10,223 bases of DNA from Campylobacterales bacterium (GCA_027068245.1 JAMOUF010000138.1:1-10223), one strand, 5' to 3'. Numbered from the stretch's first letter, positions 1-7,839 are shown. The notes: generated by a model from the letters alone, not told the origin. A program made the numbers and translations.

Positions 1-495
1 GGCTTTTTCCCAACTCTTAACATCAACCTCCATCCGGATACTCTGGCTAACCCGACGGCATTAAAAACTATTATCAACATCCTGAAAGGGGAGAAGGTAA
101 ATTTCGAGATAATCGAGAGGAGTTTCTTGCAGGGTCGTGAGGCATTCGAGGGGCTTGAGATGATACAGAAAGAGGGTTTTGGCATCTCCATAGACGACTA
201 CGGCACCGGCTATACAAATATGGAGACAATATTAAACTATGACATTAAAGAGATAAAACTTGATAGACAGCTTATATTGCGGGCACATCAGTGGAAAGGA
301 GCCACGGTATACCGCTCCATCGTAAAAATGGCGTCGGACCTTGGGTTAAAAAGCGTGGCTGAAGGGGTGGAGACGAAGGAGCAGTTCGATCTGGCGAAAT
401 CTTTTGGCGTGGATTTTATGCAGGGATTTTACTTTTTGCCGGCGGTGGATGAGAAAAAAGCCTATGAGTTTGCCAAAAATTTCAAGCTAAAATAG
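1..495 (+). CDS. EAL-domain c-di-GMP phosphodiesterase, C-terminal part (5' end outside window)
   Basis: The reading frame is open from the first base of the window to a TAG at 493-495, giving 164 residues of an EAL domain. This domain hydrolyses the second messenger c-di-GMP to pGpG in the cytoplasm. Conserved landmarks follow the family order: NINL (N9), FEIIE (E39, the ExxE-type metal ligand), DDYGTGY (D65, D66), IKLDR (K86, D88), AEGVET (E121, E124) and MQGFYF (Q141). The metal and catalytic residues of this half are all present, so it looks active rather than degenerate. The EAL signature and any sensor or GGDEF domains would lie upstream and cannot be seen. A TTG at 127 is not the start, because homology runs well before it. 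The gene converges on the molybdoenzyme operon, with stop codons directly adjacent. A regulatory link to that operon is possible but nothing here shows it. Confidence 0.93.
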   Translation, partial: GFFPTLNINLHPDTLANPTALKTIINILKGEKVNFEIIERSFLQGREAFEGLEMIQKEGFGISIDDYGTGYTNMETILNYDIKEIKLDRQLILRAHQWKGATVYRSIVKMASDLGLKSVAEGVETKEQFDLAKSFGVDFMQGFYFLPAVDEKKAYEFAKNFKLK

Positions 496-1539
496 CTACT
501 CCTCGCTGGCTAACTTGAATATATCACTAAACTCCTCCACGAACTCCCTGCATCTTTGACAGATAAGCTCTCCCCCTTTGTAAGAAAAAGGCGTGTTGCA
601 CTCGGTGCATATCTCCATCGTATGCTCTATCAGCTCCTCGCCCCTGTCGAAAATCCATTTTACTATATCTATATAATCCTCGTTTTTTATGGCTTCAGGC
701 TTACATACATCGATGCAGATTCCACACCCTATGCACTTTCCGGCCATAAACCATATGGCTGTCCCCTCTTTTGCGCCAAAGAGCGCCTCCGTGGGACAAA
801 ACTGGATACACTCTCCACAGTTGTCACAGGAGTCGTTTATGCTCTTTTGCGATAAAAAAGAGTAGATGGTAGGCAAAAGGGTATTTTTTATCTCCTTTGC
901 GACAGGTTTTAGTGTCTGTTTCAAAAGGGAGAGTTTTGGAGGTACCTTATTTGGCTTTTGAAGCGAAGTTTTATCCTCACCGCTTAGAGCCTCTTTCGCA
1001 CCGCCAAAGAGCGTCTTGAAAAAGTCTCTTCTATCGCTTTTATAGGCCCGCTCCTCAAAACTTTTCTCAAATCCAAGCTCTCTTACAAAGCGCTCACCCT
1101 CCTCCATCCTCTTTTTTATGCTCTCAAGCACCTTGCCATCACGGTTAAGCTCGCACTCCTGGCAGTGGCTGATATCGCAAGAGACTCTGTCGGTTTTTAA
1201 AAGGGCGGCGGCGAAATGGGCGCTGTCAAATACGCTCAGGCACGGAATGTCCTTTTTGCACGAAAGCATCGCATCTTCTTTTGAAAGCCTTTCAACATAG
1301 TCGTTGGCATCGAAAAAATCCAGGCTCAAAGCCTCGGTGGGGCATACGCCTATACAAACGGAGCAGTTGGTGCACTTATTTGGATTCAATCTCATTTTGT
1401 TTCTGTCGAAATAAAAAGCCCCGTGGGGGCAGATATCCAGACACTCTTTGCAGTCGTTGTGAAAGTATGCGTTTCTTAGACATTTAAGCATGTCAAATTC
1501 AAAAAGGTCGCCCTTTTGTCTATACTCCAGGCTCATCAT
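496..1539 (-). CDS. Poly-ferredoxin (NapF-like, four [4Fe-4S] motifs) with zinc-ribbon tail, last gene of the molybdoenzyme operon
   Basis: This is a predicted cytoplasmic protein of 347 residues with no signal peptide or membrane segment. The N-terminal pair of cluster sites is an irregular one (C20, C30, C33, C37-Pro) and a canonical CxxCxxCxxxCP (C56, C59, C62, C66). A middle region has spaced cysteines C94, C100, C121, C126 and C129, then an internal RRDFF (170-174). A second ferredoxin pair follows (C238-C248 and C269-C279), then a four-Cys zinc-ribbon-like tail (C311, C314, C327, C330). This layout resembles NapF-like ferredoxins often encoded beside TorD-type chaperones of Mo-bis-MGD enzymes. 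Their role is thought to be electron supply or cofactor assembly on the cytoplasmic side. The gene overlaps the end of the chaperone gene by 20 bases, which suggests coupled translation. Two ATGs are adjacent (1539 and 1536). The ribosome site GAGG lies 3 bases from the first and 6 from the second, so the second may be the true start. The exact job is inferred. Confidence 0.85.
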   Translation of the reverse strand: MMSLEYRQKGDLFEFDMLKCLRNAYFHNDCKECLDICPHGAFYFDRNKMRLNPNKCTNCSVCIGVCPTEALSLDFFDANDYVERLSKEDAMLSCKKDIPCLSVFDSAHFAAALLKTDRVSCDISHCQECELNRDGKVLESIKKRMEEGERFVRELGFEKSFEERAYKSDRRDFFKTLFGGAKEALSGEDKTSLQKPNKVPPKLSLLKQTLKPVAKEIKNTLLPTIYSFLSQKSINDSCDNCGECIQFCPTEALFGAKEGTAIWFMAGKCIGCGICIDVCKPEAIKNEDYIDIVKWIFDRGEELIEHTMEICTECNTPFSYKGGELICQRCREFVEEFSDIFKLASEE

Positions 1540-2092
1540 ATTCCTCTTTCAAACTCTCATATTCACTCAATAAAAAGTCGGTGGTAAAATCGCATAAATC
1601 CCTGTAAAAAGGGGTCTGGGCAACGTTTTTAATCCCTGTTAGATAGGGCGGAACCCACTGCAGCAGATGTTTTTTCAAAAACGCGAAAGCCGCCTTGTTC
1701 TCGTTCCTGTATACAAGGTTTTGCATAAATCCAAACTCGATGCTTATATGGTCTGGAGCCAGTATCTCGGTGTTGTTCATATTTACCTCATAGCCGTTTT
1801 CGAAGTAGAAAAACATTACGGGATTTTGCAGCCCTACCAGTATCTCCCCCGTGGAGTCCATCACCAGCGTCTCCACCGGCTGGGAGTTTACAACGAAAAG
1901 CGAGTTGAAATCCACGTTCAGCTCATCTTCGAGCTCCCGGCTCTCTTTTTTGAAATACTCTTCGCAGTTTTCGCCAATCATCTCCAAAAGCTCCGGATTT
2001 TTCTTCAAATCCTCAATCTCCTTTGCACCAAGCGACTTCTCGAATCCCCTGGATAAAAAGGCGTAAACAAAAGCGCGGGTTTTGTTATCCAA
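1520..2092 (-). CDS. TorD/DmsD-family chaperone for the type II molybdoenzyme
   Basis: The protein has 190 residues, the usual size for the TorD/DmsD/NarJ family of cytoplasmic chaperones. These bind the Tat signal of a partner molybdoenzyme, keep it from export until the Mo cofactor is loaded, and are mostly helical. The family signatures are visible: APDHISIEFGFM (112-123, the E-P-x-D-H-type motif with Ala for the first Pro-adjacent position), and LKKHLLQWVPPY (139-150), which matches the H-L-x-x-W-x-P helix. The start is a TTG at 2090-2092, supported by AAAAAGGA six bases upstream; no in-frame ATG fits better. It is the sixth gene of the operon, separated from the structural genes by an 85-base gap with a hairpin, and its end overlaps the ferredoxin gene. 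By context its client is the alpha subunit encoded at 4930-7839. Confidence 0.88.
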   Translation of the reverse strand: MDNKTRAFVYAFLSRGFEKSLGAKEIEDLKKNPELLEMIGENCEEYFKKESRELEDELNVDFNSLFVVNSQPVETLVMDSTGEILVGLQNPVMFFYFENGYEVNMNNTEILAPDHISIEFGFMQNLVYRNENKAAFAFLKKHLLQWVPPYLTGIKNVAQTPFYRDLCDFTTDFLLSEYESLKEEYDEPGV

Positions 2093-2152
2093 ACAGTATC
2101 CTTTTTGATAAATTTAAATATTTAACGATTTAAACATATAACTTTATCAATG
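2093..2152 (-). promoter_or_regulatory. AT-rich leader of the chaperone/ferredoxin genes, possible internal promoter
   Basis: This short gap is strongly AT-rich compared with the flanking genes. On the minus strand it contains TTGATA (2150-2145), several TA-rich hexamers such as TAAATA further down, and the AAAAAGGA ribosome site of the TTG-started chaperone gene. No well-spaced -35/-10 pair is visible, so a secondary promoter is only a possibility. It would let the chaperone and ferredoxin be made independently of the structural genes. Confidence 0.25.
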
Positions 2153-2176
2153 TCAAACCGCCAAAAAGCGGTTTGA
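2153..2176 (-). terminator. Perfect 9-bp hairpin after the structural genes (attenuator or mRNA-end candidate)
   Basis: Arms TCAAACCGC and GCGGTTTGA pair perfectly around a six-base loop. The hairpin begins two bases after the TAA of the small Cys-rich gene on the minus strand. The bases that follow on the minus strand (CATTGATAAAG) are not a U-tract, so it is not a textbook intrinsic terminator. It could stabilise the 3' end of a processed structural-gene mRNA or cause partial termination, lowering chaperone and ferredoxin expression relative to the enzyme. Confidence 0.5.
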
Positions 2177-2177
2177 T

Positions 2178-2591
2178 TTAGAGACAGCCTTTGAAGAATG
2201 ATTTCTTTGGCGGAGGGGGAGCTTTGAATTCCATAGCCTCGATGGTCTTACCGTCTTTATCCAGTGTCCCTATGATAGTAACCTCGTTTCTGTTGGCGGC
2301 CTTTTCCAAAAGCTCGCTTACGTGAACCCCTTTTGGTTTCACAATATAGTATCTGCCCTCGTCGTGAACGTAGAGGACAAACTCCCTTTTTTCAGGCTGC
2401 CCCGGAAGCCAGTGCTTGTAACACCCCTCCTCGCCGCAGTGATAGCTCTCCAGCCTGCAGTCGGCAAAGAGGTCATTTTCAACGCACCACTTCGTGGCCA
2501 AAAACCCTTTTTTCTCGAACTCTCCCTTTTCACCGCCGCTGGCAAAAAGAAAAGCCGCGGCAAGAAGGGATAGAAACATTACTCTTTTCAT
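2178..2591 (-). CDS. Small exported Cys-rich protein of unknown function, fifth gene of the molybdoenzyme operon
   Basis: The protein has 137 residues. Residues 1-19 form a clear Sec signal peptide (MKR then a hydrophobic stretch, with cleavage probably near ASG/GE), so it should act in the periplasm. The mature part has four cysteines in a short block (C36, C45, C52, C57), a middle region of alternating hydrophobic residues that may be a small beta barrel (about 70-121), a PPPP run (125-128) and a C-terminal FFKGCL with a fifth Cys (C136). There is no CxxCH, so it is not a c-type cytochrome. Its ATG overlaps the TGA of the gamma-subunit gene in an ATGA, which implies tight translational coupling and a role with the enzyme, for example as an extra subunit, assembly factor or redox or metal partner. 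I do not recognise the family, and these roles are guesses from context. Confidence 0.8.
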   Translation of the reverse strand: MKRVMFLSLLAAAFLFASGGEKGEFEKKGFLATKWCVENDLFADCRLESYHCGEEGCYKHWLPGQPEKREFVLYVHDEGRYYIVKPKGVHVSELLEKAANRNEVTIIGTLDKDGKTIEAMEFKAPPPPKKSFFKGCL

Positions 2592-3796
2592 TTTTCCACC
2601 TCCGCTTTAAGTGTCTGCATATAAGCAACTATATCTTTAATCTCCTCCGGTTTTAGGTAGTCAAAGGGAGGCATGGTGGAGATTCTGTTGCCTTTATCGT
2701 CCACCGTATACCAGCTGAAATTTGGATGGGCGTTTCTGTTATATCCGGGAACCACCACAGCACTTGGGTCGAGTATGGACTCTTTTATATACGCAGCCGT
2801 AGCCTGGCCTCCTATGTTGTAAAGCCCGGGAGCCATATATTTTGGCGCCATCTCCGCACCGCTCCATCTGTGGCAGCTGGCACAGTTTGTCATAGCCAGC
2901 TCTTTTCCCTTTTTCACATCCCCTTCAACCTGCTCGGTAACCACCTTCTCAAGTTCCTTGTTATCCGCACCCGGCATCTTTACGGCAATCCATCCGGACA
3001 GTCTTTTAAGACCGTCTCTTTGAAGCTCCTTTCCGTCCCACACGGCCACGGAGACAGCATATTCCCCTTTGCTTGGAGCTGCATAGTCGTCTTTTACGGG
3101 CCTTATGACGGTTCCGCCCCAAAGGCCTCTTTTGTCCACATAGTGCATATCTGTTCTGTAGTTTACGGAGTTGTCCTTTATCTCGGTCATACTCCTGAAA
3201 CCTTCGCTGACAAACGCTTTTTGATATGTTCCCACACCTCTTTTTTCCGCCTCTTCTTCAAACTTCTTCAGCTCTTTGCCAAAGTAGTTTGTGTTGTGCG
3301 GGTTTACCTGATGCGCCACATCTCCAAAGCCGTTGGGCTCGAAGACTTTGCCGTAGGCCTTTCTAATATAGATAGCTACGGGTCTGCCGTCGCTTCCCAT
3401 ACCTATATAGGGAAGTTTTTCCGGGTTGTCTGCACTGCTGGCGAACTGCACGGCGAAGCCGTCGGGGTATTTGTCGCTGCAATAGCAGTCAAAGACATCT
3501 TTGGTCTTATCGGGCCATCTGACGATTATCGCCACGTTTTTGCCATCGGTAAGCGCTCCAACGTTTACCACTTTGGCTTTGGCGTTTTTGTTTATCTCGT
3601 TGGCCTTTTTGTCGTTAAGCTGTATGGTCTTTTGGGGATAGACCACCACATCCTGCCACTTTATATTTTTTACCAGCTTGTTTCCGCACTTAAATCCATC
3701 CAGGCTGTCCACTTTTACAGCCTCAACGATATTGCCGGCTAAACTGAACGAGGCGGCCAGGCTCAAAACCGCCGCTGTTGTTATTACTCTTTTCAT
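2588..3796 (-). CDS. Gamma subunit: ethylbenzene-dehydrogenase-type heme b domain fused to C-terminal cytochrome c
   Basis: A Sec signal peptide (1-20, ending FSLA/GN) sends this 402-residue protein to the periplasm. Residues about 25-275 look like the heme b-binding gamma subunit of type II DMSO-reductase-family enzymes (EbdC, SerC, DdhC, ClrC). The IGMG motif (131-134) fits the Met heme ligand (M133) of that family; the Lys ligand was not assigned. Residues about 288-402 are a class I cytochrome c with CASCH (305-309) and a distal Met in STMPPF (M375). EbdC-type subunits are typically only a little over 200 residues, so the cytochrome domain explains the extra length. Heme b would accept or donate electrons to the beta subunit, and heme c would be the outlet to another cytochrome. 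There is also an unexplained CYC pair (C104, C106). The start overlaps the beta stop in ATGA and the end overlaps the next gene in the same way. Confidence 0.9.
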   Translation of the reverse strand: MKRVITTAAVLSLAASFSLAGNIVEAVKVDSLDGFKCGNKLVKNIKWQDVVVYPQKTIQLNDKKANEINKNAKAKVVNVGALTDGKNVAIIVRWPDKTKDVFDCYCSDKYPDGFAVQFASSADNPEKLPYIGMGSDGRPVAIYIRKAYGKVFEPNGFGDVAHQVNPHNTNYFGKELKKFEEEAEKRGVGTYQKAFVSEGFRSMTEIKDNSVNYRTDMHYVDKRGLWGGTVIRPVKDDYAAPSKGEYAVSVAVWDGKELQRDGLKRLSGWIAVKMPGADNKELEKVVTEQVEGDVKKGKELAMTNCASCHRWSGAEMAPKYMAPGLYNIGGQATAAYIKESILDPSAVVVPGYNRNAHPNFSWYTVDDKGNRISTMPPFDYLKPEEIKDIVAYMQTLKAEVEK

Positions 3797-4917
3797 GCGT
3801 GCACCTTAAAATGGATTTGAGATGGCTTCGTATATTTTCCAGCCACATATCTGTCGTCTACAAGTGGCAGCGGCTGCATACCTTTTTTCCTGGCCACTTC
3901 AACATAGTAGTCGTGGTCGAGTCTGAACATATCTTTGTGCTGATAGGCTATCAGTATATCCATAAGCTCGCTTTTACCGGTTTTTGCCCTCTTCTCTCTC
4001 TCAACTCTTATCGTATCTATCGCTTTATGCACATCGGGGCCGAACAGTTTTTCAAGCTCTTCAACGGGTATTCTGTTGCTTCCCTCGATTATCCTGCCCT
4101 CTGCGTCGAATTTTGGAGGAGCTTCCGTTGGAGGGATATAGTAGACGTTTGGCTGGGTTCCGTAATCCGGTCTTAACGGAAGGGCCACTTTGTATTTGTG
4201 AACCAGTTTATGCACCTGGCTCTCCTCATCATCCAAAAATCCCACGAATCTGATTCTACCTACGCAGCTTTGGGCGCAGGCTGGCGGAAGTCCCTGTTCG
4301 ATTCTTGGAAAGCAGAGGATACACTTCTCGCTTTTGGAGATTTTGGGATTGAAATATATCTTTTTGTAGGGACATCCGGCTATACAGTATCTATATCCCT
4401 GGCATCTGTCCAAATCCACGAGCACCACGCCGTCCTCTTCCCTTTTGAATATGGCGTCTCTTGGACACGCACTCAGACATCCGGGGTTGGAGCAGTGGTT
4501 ACAGATACGGGGCAGATAGAAAAAGTAGTTATCCATCGGAAACTCTCCGGCACCCTCATCCTCATCCCAGTTTGGTCCCCAGGTGGGTGTGGTATCCGGT
4601 CTGATACCCGGAGTTGGAGAGCCATCGATAAGGTTTTGCTCCGCCAACGAGTCGTAGTTGTAGTCCCAGGGTACCCCGTAATCGGACTCGATATTTGGGA
4701 TGATGCCAGGCTGCAAATCACCGGCGGCGTCGAAACCGCCTCCAAGCTCCATCCATTTTTTGGGATAACCCTCTCCAGGATATGTCTCCACGTTGTTCCA
4801 GTACATATACTCACGGCCGTTTCTGTTGGTCCACTGAGTCTTACATGCAACTGTACAGGTCTGACAGCCTATACATTTGTTAAGGTCCATTACCATTGCT
4901 AATTGTCTTTTAGACAT
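3793..4917 (-). CDS. Beta subunit: four-cluster Fe-S protein of the type II DMSO-reductase-family enzyme
   Basis: This 374-residue protein matches NarH/EbdB/SerB-type electron-transfer subunits. The cluster sites are C15-C18-C21-C25, C139-C142-C147-C151, C172-(Y175)-C178-C182, and C199-C202-C214-C218. In the third group a Tyr takes the place of the second Cys, which in this family goes with a [3Fe-4S] cluster, so three [4Fe-4S] and one [3Fe-4S] are expected. It carries electrons between the Mo/FS0 pair in alpha and heme b in gamma. It has no signal peptide; such subunits are exported folded together with the Tat-bearing alpha subunit. The ATG follows AGGAGAG at a good distance, and the gap to the alpha stop is only 12 bases. 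The stop overlaps the start of the gamma gene. Confidence 0.95.
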   Translation of the reverse strand: MSKRQLAMVMDLNKCIGCQTCTVACKTQWTNRNGREYMYWNNVETYPGEGYPKKWMELGGGFDAAGDLQPGIIPNIESDYGVPWDYNYDSLAEQNLIDGSPTPGIRPDTTPTWGPNWDEDEGAGEFPMDNYFFYLPRICNHCSNPGCLSACPRDAIFKREEDGVVLVDLDRCQGYRYCIAGCPYKKIYFNPKISKSEKCILCFPRIEQGLPPACAQSCVGRIRFVGFLDDEESQVHKLVHKYKVALPLRPDYGTQPNVYYIPPTEAPPKFDAEGRIIEGSNRIPVEELEKLFGPDVHKAIDTIRVEREKRAKTGKSELMDILIAYQHKDMFRLDHDYYVEVARKKGMQPLPLVDDRYVAGKYTKPSQIHFKVHA

Positions 4918-4929
4918 TCCACTCTCCTA

Positions 4930-7839
4930 TTAATATGTAAACTTGGTAGATTTTTCAACATCGACTGCACCGTCGTATGCATACTGGTTACCGTCCCATA
5001 GTCCGCCAAACTTCAGATGTCCCCATCCATCGGCAAGCTCCAGCAGATTCAACGCCATAGGGACACACTCGTTGTGGCCTTTGTTGAAAAGATACTGATA
5101 CGGCTCCCATCCATGCTCCATAACCAGCGTATCGGGAGCTACCGATGAGCTTACTTTCGCCATGGCGTAAAACTCTCCAAGCTCGTTGAATATCCGGATG
5201 GTATCTCCATCTTTGATACCCTTCATATCGGCTATCTTTCTGTTGAGGGCCACGTAAGGAACGCCCCTTTGCAGTCTTTGCAGCGTTCTGCTTGTCTTCC
5301 AGTTGCTATGTATTGACCATCTGGCGTGAGGCGTCATAAGCATGAAAGGATTCTTCTTACCCTGCGGCGCGATAGGTTTCAAGGCGTAATTGGTGCCGTT
5401 TACTATCTGCAGATAGGTAGGATGGTCCACATAGAATGTCTGACGGCCCGTAAGCGTCTCGAAAGGCTCCAGTTTAAAAAGCGTAAACTCTCCGGAGTTG
5501 TATGGCCTGTCCGCATAAAGCGGGCTCATCTTGGCCGCTTTTTCGTTCAGCTGCAAAAAGCCTCCGGCAGCATACATCTTCTCCATCGTCCATGGCTGAT
5601 ACTGGTCACACTTCTCCAAAGCGGCTTCCACGGCCAGCTTGTCCGTTCCAAGATAGGGCTCCATCGCAGCCTCGCTCTCTTCGTCGGTGTTTGTATACTC
5701 TTTGTAAAAGTTCGCCAAATCCCTGTATCCGGTTCTGGCATATTTTTTACTGTCCGGAACCTTGGCCTTGGCTCTGTTTTCAGGCCTGTTGGCAATCTCT
5801 TCAAGCTTTTTGGCCAAAAACGCAAATAGGCTCCACTCGTCTTTCGCCTCGCCAACTGGCTTCATATTCGCCATAGGCTGGGCCAGATTGGTAAACCTGT
5901 GATACCCTGGGCTGGTTCTTATATCGTATACCTCATAGTGAGATTTTGCCGGCAGCAGCACGTCTGCGAACATTGCCGCCTCGCTCATTTTATAATCCAC
6001 ATAGGCATAGAATTTCGTCTTTTTAAGGAACGCTTTTCTATATTCGCTACCCTTGTTTCTTCTAAATTTGGAGTCCGCCACTATCAGGGCAACATCCGGA
6101 GTCCACCAGGGCTTGTAGTATAGCTCTCCCTCTTCTCTTTCCTTACCGTCTTTTCCGTTTTGAAGGGCCTCTTCCACTATTTTTATATAGTCCTCTTTAC
6201 TCATTTTGCCATCATGGGCTCTCTTGACGTCTTTGTCGCTGAAATACTCCTTGAAGGTTTTCATACCGTCACCAAATACGAACTCTCCCACGAATCCGGA
6301 GCCGAATCTTGGCTTATACTTTCCTCCAAATCCGCTAAGCGTTCCAAGGCCGCTCAGGCTGAACTCGTTTTCGGTGTTAAGCCCGCCATATGGCCCAAGG
6401 CGTCCGGTAAGGCCGCAGATAGAGGAGATGTTCCAGATATTTAAAATACCGTTAAAATATTTGTTTAGACTAAACCCTGTGGTTATCTCCACCACTTTTG
6501 GAAGAGCAATTTCACGGGCCAGAAGTCTTACCGTATCCGGATGGACTCCCGTGATTTTTTGGGTATCTTCAGGGGAGAATTTGGAAACGTTCTGTTTGAG
6601 TTTTTCAAATACGGTAGTCACTTTGACTTTGCTGCCATCTTTTAGCGTTACCTCCCAGCTGCCCTCAAGCTCAGGGTCGATTCCAAGCTCTTTTATATCG
6701 AGGGTTTTGTGGCTGCTTCCCTCGCTTCCGGGCATCAAAGCCACTTTACCGCTCTTTTTGTTCATAGTATAGAACTGGGCCTCGTAATGCTCGTGCTCCT
6801 CCTCGTTATGAGGCTCTTCCATATCTATTCTTCTAAGAAGCTTTCCGTTGTCCTCCCTTATCAAAAATGGAAGGTCTGTGTATATCTTCATAAATCCCGG
6901 CTTATACATTTTGTTGTTGATAATCTCATGCATCACACTCATCGCCAGAAACTGGTCGGTTCCGGGCTTTATAGGAATCCAGAGGTCCGCACTTTTTGCA
7001 GATGCGTTAAATTCCGGAGTGATAACGATGATTTTGGCCCCGTTATACTTCCCTTCCCAGACGAAGTGGGCATCAGGGATTCTTGAAACGGAAGGGTTCG
7101 CTCCCCAAAAGACCGCCGTATCCACCGTATACATAAAATCATAGGTACACCCAACGTTACCCTCGCCGTATGCCACCGCGGCACCGCTGAACATATCCCC
7201 AAGATATGAGGCCGGATAGATTCTGTAAGCCCCAAGCTGGGTGGAAAATCTAAGAGGCGCGCCCCTTCTTCCCTCTGTCAAAAGACCGGTTCCAGCGTGA
7301 ACCATAAGCCTGTCCGGACCTTTATCCGGATCTGTCATCACATCCCATATCTTTTGGGCGACTATCTCGGCAGCCTCATCCCAGCTGACCCTTTTCCATT
7401 TACCCTCTCCCCTTTTGCCAACTCTTACCATAGGATAGAGGATTCTGTCTTTTTCATACATAACCTGGGAGTGCTGTATACCTTTGTTACATCCTCGTGG
7501 GTTGAAATCCGGGATTTTCGGGTTGATACGGGGATATCTGGCAGACTGGTTCTCCCTGGTGACAACACCGTTGTTTCCCCAAATCTCCCAGGCACAGTTA
7601 CCCTGACAGTTGACGCAGTGGTAGGCAAAACCGTGCTCCTCTTTCTTTCCGTAAGTAAACCCGAACTCGTTTCTATACATCTGCTCCGTATAACTGGTGT
7701 TGGGGTAGTTCTCCTTACCGTTTTCCACCTTGATGACGCCGGTTTTTGCAAACAGGGTTCCGGAACTTGCCACAAGTGCCGCCGTGGCGCTTGATATCTT
7801 TAAAAAGTCTCTTCTTTTTTTATTGACCGCTACACTCAT
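4930..7839 (-). CDS. Alpha subunit: Mo-bis-MGD catalytic subunit, type II DMSO-reductase family, Tat-exported
   Basis: The 969-residue protein starts with a twin-arginine signal (KKRRDFLK, 7-14, then a hydrophobic stretch). An FS0 site follows in the type II form, with His as first ligand: H74, C78, C82, C117 (HxxxCxxxC, then Cys after 34 residues). D215 in YLGDMF is the likely Asp ligand of Mo, in the place used by NarG, EbdA and SerA; there is no Cys, Ser or Sec there. The C-terminal part is a molybdopterin-dinucleotide-binding domain. The length is close to EbdA and somewhat above SerA, DdhA, ClrA and PcrA. The substrate cannot be deduced: relatives act on nitrate, selenate, (per)chlorate, dimethyl sulfide or hydrocarbons. 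I chose ATG 7839 over the in-frame GTG at 7845, because GGAGAGG lies five bases before the ATG and runs up to the GTG. That ribosome site overlaps the rhodanese stop, which suggests coupling. Confidence 0.95.
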   Translation of the reverse strand: MSVAVNKKRRDFLKISSATAALVASSGTLFAKTGVIKVENGKENYPNTSYTEQMYRNEFGFTYGKKEEHGFAYHCVNCQGNCAWEIWGNNGVVTRENQSARYPRINPKIPDFNPRGCNKGIQHSQVMYEKDRILYPMVRVGKRGEGKWKRVSWDEAAEIVAQKIWDVMTDPDKGPDRLMVHAGTGLLTEGRRGAPLRFSTQLGAYRIYPASYLGDMFSGAAVAYGEGNVGCTYDFMYTVDTAVFWGANPSVSRIPDAHFVWEGKYNGAKIIVITPEFNASAKSADLWIPIKPGTDQFLAMSVMHEIINNKMYKPGFMKIYTDLPFLIREDNGKLLRRIDMEEPHNEEEHEHYEAQFYTMNKKSGKVALMPGSEGSSHKTLDIKELGIDPELEGSWEVTLKDGSKVKVTTVFEKLKQNVSKFSPEDTQKITGVHPDTVRLLAREIALPKVVEITTGFSLNKYFNGILNIWNISSICGLTGRLGPYGGLNTENEFSLSGLGTLSGFGGKYKPRFGSGFVGEFVFGDGMKTFKEYFSDKDVKRAHDGKMSKEDYIKIVEEALQNGKDGKEREEGELYYKPWWTPDVALIVADSKFRRNKGSEYRKAFLKKTKFYAYVDYKMSEAAMFADVLLPAKSHYEVYDIRTSPGYHRFTNLAQPMANMKPVGEAKDEWSLFAFLAKKLEEIANRPENRAKAKVPDSKKYARTGYRDLANFYKEYTNTDEESEAAMEPYLGTDKLAVEAALEKCDQYQPWTMEKMYAAGGFLQLNEKAAKMSPLYADRPYNSGEFTLFKLEPFETLTGRQTFYVDHPTYLQIVNGTNYALKPIAPQGKKNPFMLMTPHARWSIHSNWKTSRTLQRLQRGVPYVALNRKIADMKGIKDGDTIRIFNELGEFYAMAKVSSSVAPDTLVMEHGWEPYQYLFNKGHNECVPMALNLLELADGWGHLKFGGLWDGNQYAYDGAVDVEKSTKFTY

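Noticed and set aside
1012..1032. RRDFF in the ferredoxin as a Tat export signal
   Set aside because: It lies about 170 residues into the chain after two cluster motifs and is not followed by a hydrophobic signal segment, so it cannot be a normal N-terminal Tat signal.
2726..3742. Long plus-strand open frame opposite the gamma subunit, 338 codons
   Set aside because: It is antisense to a well-supported gene, has no recognisable motif or ribosome site, and its composition (runs of Val, Phe, Ser) is that of a shadow frame.
4198..4902. Plus-strand open frame of 234 codons opposite the beta subunit
   Set aside because: The opposite strand encodes four intact Fe-S motifs in family order, so this frame is a by-product of its codon use.
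4930..7839. Calling the enzyme nitrate reductase NarG, selenate reductase SerA or ethylbenzene dehydrogenase EbdA
   Set aside because: Shared FS0 and Asp-ligand features define only the type II family. No NarI-type membrane subunit is present, and substrate cannot be inferred from motifs alone, so no gene symbol was given.
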